From: Sodiomyces alkalinus F11
Lineage: Eukaryota; Ascomycota; Sordariomycetes; Glomerellales; Plectosphaerellaceae
Length of the DNA stretch: 64,000 nt
Direction: 5' to 3'
Assembly: GCF_003711515.1 (NCBI RefSeq)
Contig: NW_021167080.1
Coordinates: forward strand, 380,430-444,429
Under the pieces are notes generated by a model. That model ran no database searches. It saw only the letters and a list, made by a program, of their open reading frames with translations, and had not been told where the DNA came from. Below are positions 22,572 to 33,300 of the stretch, one piece after another; position 1 is the first letter of the stretch, and each line of letters opens with the position of its first letter. The position numbers were made by a program, and so were the translations under genes.

Positions 22572-23926
22572 TAAATTCGATAAGTATAGATTTCTATATA
22601 AATATAAGGTAAGGCTAGTAGTATAAGAAGATAAGTAATATTAATCCTCCCCTAAGGAGATATATATAGCTATATTAGCAGGACGGTTATTCTGCGCGTT
22701 AATAGTAATTACCCCCCGTTTTAACCTTACACTATTATAATTCGATATTATAAACGCGTTTATACACGCGCCTCTCCCCCACGATATATTTATATACCCG
22801 CCGCCAGGCTTTCTAGTCCCTAGAAGTCGTTAACACCTAAAAAAGGCGTTATATAGACTTAAGGAGTCCCGAGTACTTTAGTAAAAGCACTTTTCGGCTA
22901 TCCTTTTAGCGGACGGCTTCTAGATAGTACCGTAGAAACCGTGTTATTTTCTATACCGCGGTTTAATCCTATTCTTTTACGTTAACAATATCGTTATTAC
23001 TTATAAGGAGTAATATAAGATAGAGATAAAGCAGGCTATTAATAACCTATAACGCTACTATAACCTATAAGGTCATAATCCTTTATAGTAGTTCCTTAAT
23101 ATTAAGGTTATTCGTGACCGCGTCGCCCGTAAAATCTAGCTATTATAACACGAGTACGTTATAAATTTAGAACGTCTTTTAAAGCTAAATAGTAATAGGA
23201 AGTATAGTAGTAATAATCGCCTAATATACCTAATTAAAATCGTAGAAGTACCACTATATTTAGAGACCTCGACTAATATTAAAAGCTATTAACGAAAGAT
23301 AGGATCTATACTATACATAGTAGTGATATCAGGGCCTAATATCGCGTTTATAGTATTAAGGCTATACCGTTTTATCGTTAATCCAGGGCCTATATACTAT
23401 AAGGCCGCTAAGTATCTAATTCTTTCTCTAATTAATAGCTAATCGTTTATATTAGAATTAAGGGATAGCGATACTATTAAAATCTATACTAACGCCTTAT
23501 TTACCGATAATACACTTAATCGAAAGAGTAGTTAAGCGTATATAATATGCTTATTTAGCGGTATAATCGCATAGCGCGCTAATATGCAGGATACGGTTAC
23601 GATATTAATAACGGAAGTAGAGCTATTAGCTTTAGTATAAGGTATAAAAGAGGGTATCTTTATATAACGCCTATTACTTAGTATAGGAGTGGAATTTAAT
23701 AATCTGGAATTAAGAATCCTATACGATAATAACTAAACGATTCGATTAGTTAATTAAGAGATTAGTACGCTAATAACGCGCCTCCGCTATATCGATATAT
23801 ACGGCCACTAATTATATTAAGTAAAGGAATAAGGGCAGATACTCGTAATATATATTATAAGCGCGGAAATAATAGTAGGTAGGCTAACAAAGGCGTTATA
23901 CGGCGAGACATTTAAGATATTTAGGT
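22572..23926 (+). pseudogene. Copia-C reverse transcriptase and RNase H relic
   Basis: Starts KFDKYRFLYKYK (finger region), then FDIINAFIHAPLPHD, PPPGFLVPRS, KALYRLKES. 22978-22989 reads YVNN, the YVDD active site with both Asp changed to Asn. RNase H and the conserved LTKAL end follow at about 23460-23920. Many RIP stops. Confidence 0.8.
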
Positions 23927-23931
23927 CCTAG
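23927..23931. repeat. Target site duplication CCTAG, left copy (right copy 46747-46751)
   Basis: Directly before the left LTR of Gypsy-2; the identical five bases follow the right LTR, and Copia-C continues on both sides. Confidence 0.9.
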
Positions 23932-24282
23932 TGTTAAATAGGTAGTCGTAAAGAGTAGAAAGATAGGGTTAAGTAAGGAACCAGGTAGGATCACGATAGG
24001 ATTATAATAGGGAAAGTGTAGGGGTAGCCAAAGAATCAAATTAATCGCTGGCCTCTCTCTTCTAAGGGGAGGCTCCCTCGCTCCTTAAGACTACGCTCTA
24101 CTCCTCGAGGACTGCTTATTTACTTCCTCGAGGGCTACTTTATTTACTTCGAGGGACTATTCTGTTTACTATATAATAACTTGCCTTATTTATGCCTTAA
24201 GGGGTCTTAGACTAGGCATACCTAGACCCCTATAGGTTTATACTAGGGGACTTATTATAACTACTACTATAGGTACCTAATA
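23932..24282 (-). repeat. Gypsy-2 3' LTR
   Basis: 351 bp, starts TGTTAAATAGG and ends ACCTAATA. Pairs end to end with 46396-46746, which has the same length. Confidence 0.9.
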
Positions 24283-24990
24283 TAGCGACCTCCCCTAGAT
24301 ACTCCTATCCTTAAGAGCGCCTAATCCGTGCCGGCTCCTTAGCTCCTCCGAAAATCTAGTCTCCGAGTCCGTCCCTAAATTCCCCGATACCCCGAACCAG
24401 AGCCTTCCACGATAAGACCATAATAGGTCCCCGCCTGGTTCCTACACGGAGCCTTCTTAGCCGTGACTCTAACCCGGGTATACCCTCTCTCCCTTTATCC
24501 CCTTTAGTCTATTAACAGAAACTATTCTACCCCTATCCTCGAACCCGGTGTTATCCTTACTAGGATCCTAATAGGTTCTAGTCTAATTCCTCCTAGGGTC
24601 TTCTAATCTATCCTTTTATCCTTCCGGGTTATCCCTTTAATCTATATAAAGACTCCCGAAGCTAGTATTATATAAGGCCTATTATTACTCCTTCCGTGAA
24701 TTCCGTAGCTTCCTTCTTCATACTAAAAATAAGTGCTTATATAACTGCTATTAGGGATATCTCGTAACCTACCGTTACTCCCTCTTTCTATTCTTTTCTT
24801 CCTCTTCTATACTTAATTTTTCGATTATACTACTCTTTTAGTGAGTTCCGCCTAATCTATAATATCGTATACTAACGATTTATAGTCTTAAATAGTTAAA
24901 TAACTACTATCTTATAAGTATTTCCTACGTCTTTTAGTCTATAATACTAGCTAACTATACGTCTAGTATAATCACTATACCTTCTTAGGA
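24283..24990. other. Non-coding segment of Gypsy-2 next to the 3' LTR
   Basis: No coding frame recognised on either strand. Moderately RIP-mutated. In element orientation it is 3' UTR ending in AGGGGAGGTCG-like purines before the LTR. In the other orientation it would be the upstream region of the antisense ORF. Confidence 0.4.
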
Positions 24991-26490
24991 AAGAAATACT
25001 AATAGTACTAAACGCGCCGTTACTCCTACGAGTATAACGCGGGCCTCTAAGAGGCTCAAGACTATAGCTACGGTATCGACCTTATAGTCCGCTAAGCAGT
25101 CCGCCCCCTAGCTAGCTACGCTAAAGCCTCTTACCCCTACTACGACTATATCGTTATCGACTACTACGCTATCGGTTACTCCACGCTAAAGGGTAGTGGA
25201 TATCAATATAGGCGGGGATCTAAGGGCCTCCTATATACGTTATATAAGTAAGTTAGTGGCGATTAACTTTAAGGAAAAGACGTATACTATCGAGGCTATA
25301 ACCTGCCGCTACGCCAATAATAGTCGGCGTACTAATAAGTATCACTACTACTCCGAGCATAATAGCCTTAAATACCGTGTAGTAAGTTATATATCTTCGT
25401 TCTTTATAATTATTAATCTCTTATAGCCCCTCCCTTTATAGACTACTCCGTAGTCCCGTTTTCTAATATATATAATAGCTCCCTATTACCAGTAAGAACG
25501 CTACCAAGTAGCTATAGAAGGTTTTAGTTATCCCTATCGAGAAAGGTAGCCTAAATAAGAGTCGTGGTGTAAGTATTACTAACTATATCCTTTCGTTAAC
25601 CCTATATAGTACCCTTACTAATCCTATATAATAGCTATACTAGGCTATAGCAGTTCGATACCAGGTTATCCTCTAAGAGGCTCTAGGTTAAGTAACGCTA
25701 AAGGTTAACCGGTTATCTACCGAGGAAGCTATAGCTACTCGGCGTTAAGCTAAGGAAATTACCGACGCCCGCCAGAAAATGGCGGAAGATATCCATAAGA
25801 GGCTTAATAGTATAGAGTCGATTCTTAAATAATTCGTCGGGTTATAGTAGTAGCGTCTTACCGTCAAGTAGAAACGCCTTAATATTAAATAATAACGCCT
25901 TATATTACACGAGCACGACCTCGCGGCCTAGGAGCGGACGGCTACTACTTTTAAGTAGATAGCTACTCTTAACCTAGCCTAGGCTTAGGGAGACTTGCCT
26001 ATACCCTTAGGGTCTACCTTAGCCCCCGCGGGGGTTAGCTTTATAGATGATAATGTATTTAGCGATAGTGTTGGCTCTATATAACCTTAAGGCTCGCTAT
26101 CAGGGGTTATAATACCGTAAGGTCCGTAGGGTCCGCCGGACCCTTACGAAATACCTAATAATAATAATATAGTACCGACCTTATTAGTGAAGAAGGGTAC
26201 GGGGAAGAAGGCTTTAACGCCCTTAACTCCTTTATTAAAGAAGAAGAAGAAAAAGTAGTAGAAGGCGAAGACGCCGCTATCTTTTTATCCTTCGACGCTA
26301 TCCGCGGGTGGTGGGTAAAAGGGGGTAACGGCTACTACGGCGGGGCAGAGCCAGGTATATATAGAGGATAATAACGGCGAGGTGGCTAGGCGGGAGCCTA
26401 CCCCTCTAAATAACGAGTTAGTAGGGTTTAAGGACGCCCTAAAAGGGCTATAATAGTATATATAGAGGAATAGTTATTTTTTTTAGGGTT
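24990..26490 (+). pseudogene. Antisense ORF relic in Gypsy-2 (unknown protein with Cys/His cluster and coiled coil)
   Basis: I do not recognise the family. The plus frame shows a Thr/Ser/Pro/Lys-rich start, then an open segment 25196-25426 containing DLRASYIRYISKLVAINFKE and a Cys/His/Tyr cluster (CRYANN...YHYYSEHN...KYR). That cluster looks like a zinc site with TGC-to-TAC damage. From 25701 another frame gives a charged helical stretch (EEAIATRR...DARQKMAEDIHKRL...), then Pro/Gly-rich sequence, a Lys run (about 26225-26260) and NELVGFKDALKGL near the end. The two parts are in different frames. GTAAGT at 25382 with TAG at 25424-25426, and GTAAGT near 25570, would fit introns but could be chance in TA-rich DNA. 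Confidence 0.5.
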
Positions 26491-27080
26491 TTTACTAGCC
26501 TTCGGGTTAGGTTTTTCCTTTTTCTTTTTAACTAGCTTTGGGGTATTCCTATTATAACCCTGACATTCCTAACTATGCTTCTATTATAATATAATCGTGT
26601 CTTTATCGTGACGGTTAATTAAGAAAATAGTAGAGGGAAATAGACTTTAAGGGCGATAAGCTGTTATGCTAAAGGAAGAGGAACGGGGATTAGGGTATTA
26701 TGCCCGAAAAGGAATAGAGGTCGGAAGCAGAACGCCTGAAAAGGAAGAATGGAGGTTAAGAGCAGAACGCTTAAAATGAAGAAAATAGTAACCAAGGCGA
26801 TAACGTCTATATAGTTCCCGTCTGGGTTAAGGGTGGGTCCCTGCCTAAGAATTCATCTCCACGGCCTACTAAAGGGTTTTTCTAGGTTAATATAGCCGAT
26901 ACGTAGGCCCTTATCCTATTAGGTCCCCTGCGGGAATAGTGTGTAAACCTATTAGGTTCCCGGATAGTCTTACTATAAAGTGCCTTCTATAAAGAGAGAG
27001 GAATACGTGATAACACCCTTATATTATCTCTATAGAAGCCTTATTACACATAGTATATAACCCTATATAGGACCCCGAGA
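26490..27080. other. Gypsy-2 segment between the antisense ORF and the end of pol
   Basis: No frame recognised. Contains a short imperfect tandem repeat of about 35 bp at 26700-26790 (GAAAAGGAA...AGCAGAACGC units). Confidence 0.4.
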
Positions 27081-30000
27081 GGGGGAGCCTTAACTTAAAA
27101 TAATTCTTAACGAGTTTATTAGGTATATTCCACTTCGGCTCCTAGGTATTTTCCTTATCGCTGTAGCCGGCCTATTGAACTAGGTATTAACGTCGCTTAC
27201 CCTGATATCGATAGTCTAGGATAGCTTTAACCTTGTACTTATCCGAATCCTGTTCGATATCGACCACGGGTAGTTCCAGTTATAACCTATCACGGGACCT
27301 CTATAGCTCTATCAGGGAGGCGGGGAAAACGTTATAAATCCTTATACCTTTAGGCAGTGCTAACTAGTAGGCCAGGCTATACGTACTAATAACCTTAGTC
27401 ACCTTATACGGACTAATAAACTTATCGCTAAGCTTTTTCGAGGGTCTTTTCTATCGGATATTCTTCGTAGATAGTAAGACGTACTTATCCACTTTAAACC
27501 TCCGCTAGGCATAGCCGTTATTATAGTATCGTTCGTAGGAAGCCTGCGCCCTTTAAATACGGTCCGAGATAGACCGGCGCTAGGCTATAAGGTGGTCCGC
27601 ACGGCGCTCGGCTTTGGCAGTATAAACCTTGCCTGCCCTCGGGAGCTATACTTTATCGGGTCACCTTAGGTTATCGCCTATTAGTGTATCGGATAGGGTA
27701 TAATATATTATAGAATACCACGCTATATTATAGGTGAATTCTGCTAACGGTAACCGGTTAATCTAGTTATCCTATTCCTGCGAATAGAATATACGTAGGT
27801 AATACTTAAGGTTCTGGTTCTATCGCTCCGTTTATCTATCCGTCTACGGGTGCCACGCTATAGATAGGCGTTATATAGTACCGAGGTAATAGTATAAAGT
27901 TACCTAAAAATGGCCTATAAACAATAAGCCTTAATCTGATATAGTACCGTTAGGTAGGCCGAAAGTGCGAAAAACGTGATACTATAAAGACTTAGTAAGG
28001 CCTTTTACTATTAGGCTACTACTCGAGGAGATATAAATCGAGTACTTTATTAGGCGGTATACTACTATAAGGATAGTATCCCGTTTCCTGTTTATAATCG
28101 CGCTATAAACCGGCGGTAAGCCCGTGATAAAGTTAATAGATATGTCTATAAAGGGGCGCTAGGGTACTAGGAGACTCGCTATCTCGCTATAAGGCTTATA
28201 GTGCCGCGGCTTAGTGCGCTAATAGATAGTATAGGTAGGCACGAATTACTAGATATTCTTAGGTAAATAATCCTAAAAGTAGAAGTCCGAAATCCTCTTA
28301 ATAGTCCTTATAACCCTATAGTGCCCTACGCTAGGTCCGTTATAGAAACACTATAGGACCTTTTAACGGAGACTAGAGTGGTCTAGTATAAAAACGCGAT
28401 TCTTAAAACGAAGGATATTACTACTCCTAGACTAATATCTGTATATAGTACCGTTACCGTAGGCCTTACGTTATCTAGTATAAAAAGGGTTATCCGCTTA
28501 CGCCTCTGCTACCTCTTCTAGTAAGGTGGGGGAATTAAGAGCGGGGACACGACCGGGGGCCGTATAGGAACTACGCTGGTTCCCGATATAGCCTATAATA
28601 AAACACTTCGAAAAAGACTCTACCGCCTTAGCCCGGTTAGCAACCGGGCACGCTTATAGGGCGTATATTAGGGCTTCCGGGATAACCTATCCGCGTGGTT
28701 TAACGTCCCCGGGCGGTGCCGAATCTTAAAATCAAAGAGGGCGAGCTCCTTAAGCGACCGTGCGTGCTATCCCTTAAGCTTAGGCTTATCTAGTAGGTGA
28801 CGATAGTTTAGGTGGTCTATTAGAACGATAATAAGGCTCTAACTATAAGCGATATAATGCCGCTACGTGCGGAAAGACTCGATAATAGCTATAAACTTAG
28901 AATCGGGCGTGCTATAATTAAGCTTAGCGCCGTGGAGCTTACGCGATATAAATACGATAGGTCTCTATAGCCTATCCTTAAGCTAACTGATAATAGCGCT
29001 AATAGCAAAAGCGGAAGCATCTGGCTTAATACGTATAGGCAGGGCAGGGTTAAAATACCGTAAAACGGGTGCTTTCTAGAATAGTAGTTTTATCTCCTCG
29101 AACGCAGACTAGGCCTACGGGGATAGTATAAGGACCCTAGTATATCTCTCTTTTAGATAGTCTATAAGAGGAGCAGCGGCCTTGGAGTAGTTCTTAATAT
29201 AACGTCTATAAAAACCCGTAAAACCCAGGAAGACCTATATCTTCTTAACACTATTAGGGAGCTCCTAGTCGCGGATAGCCTTAACGCGAGCCGGGTCTAT
29301 ACGTACCCTATCTAGGCTATAGATAAACCCCAAGAATTTAATATCGCGGGTCTTAAACTTATACTTATTAGGGTTAGTATATAGGGATTACTGCCTAAGC
29401 CTAATAAGGACCTCGTGGACGTGCACGTGGTGGGTGGTTAGGTCCTTACTATAGATAAGAATATTATTAAGGTATACTATGTAGATAGTATTAATAAGGC
29501 CCGATAACGCTTAGTTAATATACCGCTAAAAGCTTATAGGCGTATTAGTTAACCCGAATAGTATAACAAGGTATTCGTAGTGGCCGTATTTTATCCGAAA
29601 CGCCGTTTTCTACTTATCTCTATCCCGGATCCGTAGCCGATAGTATACGTCCTTAAGATCTAGCTTAGTGTAATACTACGCCGATAATAACCGATTTAAG
29701 ATTTCGTGGATAAGGGGTAATAGGGTGCGGTCCTTAACGGTCACTTTATTTAACCCTTTCTAGTTAATACAAAGGCGTAGCTTACTACCCTTCTTAGGGA
29801 CGAATAGGATAGGGGCGCCGGATAGACTAGTGGACGGTCTAATCTATCCTTTCGTAACAGTATTCTATAGGTACTAACGTAGTACCTCGAGCTTTTATAT
29901 AGCGAGGGGGTAGATAGGACTATATGGCGGCTTTTTCCCTTCCTCGATCTTAATAGTGTGATCCTACTGCTAATGCATTAGTAGCCTCCCGGCGTTTTCG

Positions 30001-30700
30001 ACGTTAAAAACATTAGCGAAATCTTAATACTATTCTAGTAGCGTGGGTATAGGTTCCCCGGCTTCTAAGAATTTATCTTTATAGCCTACTAAAGGGTTTT
30101 CTACTAGGCCGATATAGCCGATATGTGGGCCCCGTATAGAACCTATATAGGTTAGAGTAAGAATAGACTTAGCTTATCTAACTACCCTATATAGCTCGTT
30201 TAGGGACGTGACTATACTAAGCTCCGTGTAGGATAAGGGATAGGTCTACGTGCTATACTGCTAATTAATATTAGGGTTAACGGCTATAAGCCACGGCCTC
30301 CCTAAGATAATATTTACGCCTATAAGATTTATAATATGGAACTCGACGCGTTATACCCTTTTTCGACCCTAATAGTCTGTCATGACGATAATCCTGTGGG
30401 TGGATCTAAGAGTTATCTTTAACTATCCTTCTATAATCCAGGATACCGGAACCGGGGACCCCTCGGGAACCTAACTAGGTCCTAGGAGAGACCGATCTAA
30501 AACGTTAATATCGGCGTCTCCGTTAAGGAGAGCCGATATCTATACCTATTCCCTACCTCGGCGAAGGAATACACGTGCCTTTACTGGTATAGTGGTGGTA
30601 GAGGGGGTTACTCGAGGCGGGTGTTATTCCTAGGGCACCTCGCCTATAACGCGGCCGACCGTGGGATAAGATATAGCTACCGGTTAGGTATTCGGGTTAC
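27080..30700 (-). pseudogene. Gypsy-2 pol relic: protease, RT, RNase H, integrase, chromodomain
   Basis: RT region reads AFRIKYGHYEYLVILFGLTN and then IVYLNNILIYSKD; YLNN (29462-29473) is the active site with both Asp lost. The integrase core is recognisable near 28100 (DISINFITGLPP, then NGTISD). A chromodomain lies at about 27120-27240: YKVKAILDYRYQGKRR, YLVQ.AGYSDKENT.EP, which marks a chromovirus and would direct insertion by binding modified histone H3. Stops throughout, mostly TAG from TGG or CAG. Confidence 0.8.
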
Positions 30701-31644
30701 TATTACTTAAGCGCTATGCCCGAGGGCTAGGGTATATAGTAGCATAATACCCTTTTTGGTTATAGTTATAGTAAGTGATAGAGTCGAGGTATAATAACGG
30801 TCTAGGGCGTATAGGGTAGCTAGGAGTAGAGGCTAGTATAGGCGTAGGGGCAGATATAGGGGTAGACGTAGGGATACTGGTGGAACCGTAGGTGGCCGGA
30901 GCGTGGGGATTATAACCGTGGGCACGCGAGCGGAAATAATATTATTAGGAGCGGACTAGAAGTCTATCCGAGTAACGGCTAGGCCGTCGGTAACGGTTAG
31001 AACCTCTGCCCTATAGTAGGCCAGGGCTAGGTCCTAGTAGTCCTTAAAAACCCCTATAGATACTAAATAGTCCCGGATAGGCGGGAGCACCCTTATTCGT
31101 ACTATCTAAATCCTCTATTAGTCTAGGAGCTCGCCCGGTAGTTCCGACTCCAGGGCTTCCTATTATTATATAAATTTAGTGTAGGACTCGCCCTCTCTCT
31201 AGGATAAAATAGACTCGCTCTGGATCTATACCGCTACCTTCTATAGGTGGGTATCGTTATTGTTAAGCTAATAGGATAGCTAGGCCTATAAGGCTACCTA
31301 GCTAACCCTATTAGAGTCCCTATTGTATTTATATTATAGTTGAGCCTACTAGCGTTCCTTAAGGTAGTGGGGGAGGAATAATATAACGAAGTAGTTCTTC
31401 GTAGCGTCCGTGGGAAAGGATTAAGAATCCAGGTCAAACCGCTAGTTAGTCTCCTAGATAAACGTGCGATACTTAGCCTAGGATACACTATCCTATTTTA
31501 GAAGGGGAAAATTAAACTTAGCCTATATAGCGGATCCGTGTATAGATAATATCGTGGATATATCGTGGGTATACTAGGATTCTAATAGGGTTACGATAAT
31601 ACGATATCGAGGTTTAGCTATATAATAGTGGGTAATATCGGCCG
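30700..31644 (-). pseudogene. Gypsy-2 gag relic, main part
   Basis: The minus frame gives NPADITHYYIAKPRYRIIVT, then AKYRTFI, RFDLDS.SFPTDATKNYFV, and ESESYTKFI, a Ty3/gypsy capsid pattern. The N-terminal part is separated by LINE-A2 and lies at 46051-46341; the two halves join in frame. Confidence 0.7.
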
Positions 31645-31654
31645 GGTTAGGGCT
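31645..31654. repeat. Target site duplication GGTTAGGGCT, left copy (right copy 46041-46050)
   Basis: Directly before the (TTA)n tail of LINE-A2. The partner GGTTAGGGTT differs by one C/T transition. Removing LINE-A2 and one copy keeps the gag frame open: EPVYNP then NPADITHYY. Confidence 0.8.
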
Positions 31655-31840
31655 TATTATTATTATTATCGATCTTACTCCGCTTTTCTAACTAATCTAT
31701 AGGAGCCTTCCTAGGCTATATAGTCCTTCTCGGGTGGCTATAGAGGGGAAAACCCGGGTAAAACCTGGCGAAAACCTCTATATACTTCCTTAGGTAAAGA
31801 GGTACCGCTACGGGGCCGATATAGCCCCGGTTCTTCCCTA

Positions 31841-31845
31841 TTACG
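31841..31845. repeat. Target site duplication TTACG, left copy (right copy 39756-39760)
   Basis: Flanks Gypsy-1 on both sides. Confidence 0.9.
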
Positions 31846-32049
31846 TGTTACGGGCTATAACCCGCGGAATAGTCCCCGGTAGCAGCCGGGACTAAGAAGT
31901 ATAGACCTCCTAGTAAGGCCCGTGCGATCTTATATATACTTAGCCGTCCACACACCGCGCAGACTTTTCCCTTCCTCCTTTCCTTCCTTAGTTCGAATAA
32001 TCTATATTTTCGGCCTTAATATATAAATAACTTTTAATAAGCCGTGATA
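31846..32049 (+). repeat. Gypsy-1 5' LTR
   Basis: 204 bp, TGTTACGGGC...GCCGTGATA. A TATATATA box lies at 31931-31938. AGTTCGAATA at 31990-31999, about 60 bp downstream, is complementary to the bases directly after the LTR, and is the likely transcript start if the element self-primes. Confidence 0.9.
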
Positions 32050-32059
32050 TATTCGAACT
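32050..32059 (+). promoter_or_regulatory. Gypsy-1 primer-binding site, complementary to its own LTR
   Basis: TATTCGAACT, starting at the first base after the LTR, is the exact reverse complement of AGTTCGAATA at 31990-31999. In Tf1-type gypsy elements the mRNA 5' end folds back on the primer site in this way; no TGG of a tRNA-primed site is present. Confidence 0.7.
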
Positions 32060-32089
32060 TATAAGATTATAAGCTTTAACGCTTATATA

Positions 32090-33300
32090 AAAGGAGGTCC
32101 CGGCCACTTCGCCCTAAGCCTACTAAGGGGCTAAGGGTAGGTCGTATAGACCTCGTATAACAAGATTAATAAACGCGTGTTATAACGCGTATAAGAAGCG
32201 GTAAGGATATATATCGCCCTTATTCACGATATAATCGCTAGCCTATAAGCGGCCTTTAAGAGGTCTTAACTTAAGCCGTACCTCGCACCCACTACGCACT
32301 TAACGCTTACCCTAATCCGTTACGCCCTCGCCCTTACCTAGGCCTCTAAAAGCAGAGACTATTATACCGATCCCGCCGCCGCTGCCGGCTCCTATACTCT
32401 TATACCGAGTATAGTAGGTCGTTATTCCCGTAAAATTTAGTAGAAGCGTATAGAATATACCGCTTAGTCCTAGACTATATGACTAAAGCTTAAACTTAAT
32501 AGCCTGTTATTTTATAGTAATAAAGAGGCGTGGTATTTAATTAACGCGTGCTTAAATACCTAGCCTTAGTAGGTGGTTAGCACCTTTTCCGGTAATAGAG
32601 GTATAAACGGTGAATTTAACCTAAAGGAATTTATAGCTTACCTTAACCGTACGTATAAGGACCGTAACGAATAAGATCGCGCTACTAATACCCTTAGAGC
32701 GATAAAGTAAAAACCCGACTAGCTATTCGCGCGCTTCCTCCCGACTTTTAATAGGAACCTAGTATAAGCAGGAGGCTATAACTAGGTAGACTATATTAAG
32801 ATATCTTTTCTCAACGGCGTCCTAAATAATAGGCTATATAATAGCCTAGTCGTAGCCGACCTCCCTAATACCTACTCCGAGTAGGTTAATAAGGTATAAA
32901 TAATCGTATAGAGATAAGAGGGTATTAGTAAATCGTACCGACTGATTCCTATTGCCCGTAAACCGGCTAAAGACACTAATAGCGATATCGCTATCGGCGG
33001 AGTTAATAAGGTTAACGAGTTTAAGGGGACTTAATAAAAACCTAACCGCTACGCGAATATTATATATTAGAACTACTAGAAGAAGGGCCACGTCTAACGG
33101 CACTATAAGAGTAAGAAAGAGATAGTAGCACGAATATCCCCTTAAGAAGAGGAACCCGAAAACGTTCCCGAAGATACCGAAGATTCGGAAAAAGAATAGC
33201 TTTAGTACGAAATCGGGTACCTAAGCTAATCGCGTAAGAGTAACGCGAGTAGGAGGAGTTTAAACCGCTATTATAAAGCGAGTTAGTATTAATCTAACTA
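32090..33300 (+). pseudogene. Gypsy-1 gag relic
   Basis: The capsid region gives KEFIAYLNRTYKDRNE, LFARFLPTFNRNLVQAGGYN and SFLNGVLNNRL. A zinc-knuckle remnant at about 33066-33100 reads Y.NY.KKGHV.RHYKSKKE, with the cysteines as tyrosine. Stops throughout. Confidence 0.7.

Noticed and set aside
23932..24282. LTR of Copia-C, since it directly follows the copia RNase H
   Set aside because: Its only partner is 46396-46746, the same 351-bp length, and both are bounded outside by CCTAG; the pair belongs to Gypsy-2. Copia-C continues after 46751 and has its own TGTTGAATAG LTR start.
26460..26530. Hydrophobic C-terminal anchor on the antisense ORF of Gypsy-2
   Set aside because: The hydrophobic stretch (GFLLAFGLGF) is in a different frame from the Lys-rich part, which meets stops before it.
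31294..31488. Minus-strand ORF of 64 codons
   Set aside because: Wrong frame within Gypsy-2 gag; the neighbouring frame carries the recognisable capsid sequence.
32846..33103. Minus-strand ORF of 85 codons
   Set aside because: Antisense to Gypsy-1 gag, whose plus-strand frame shows the capsid and zinc-knuckle remnant.
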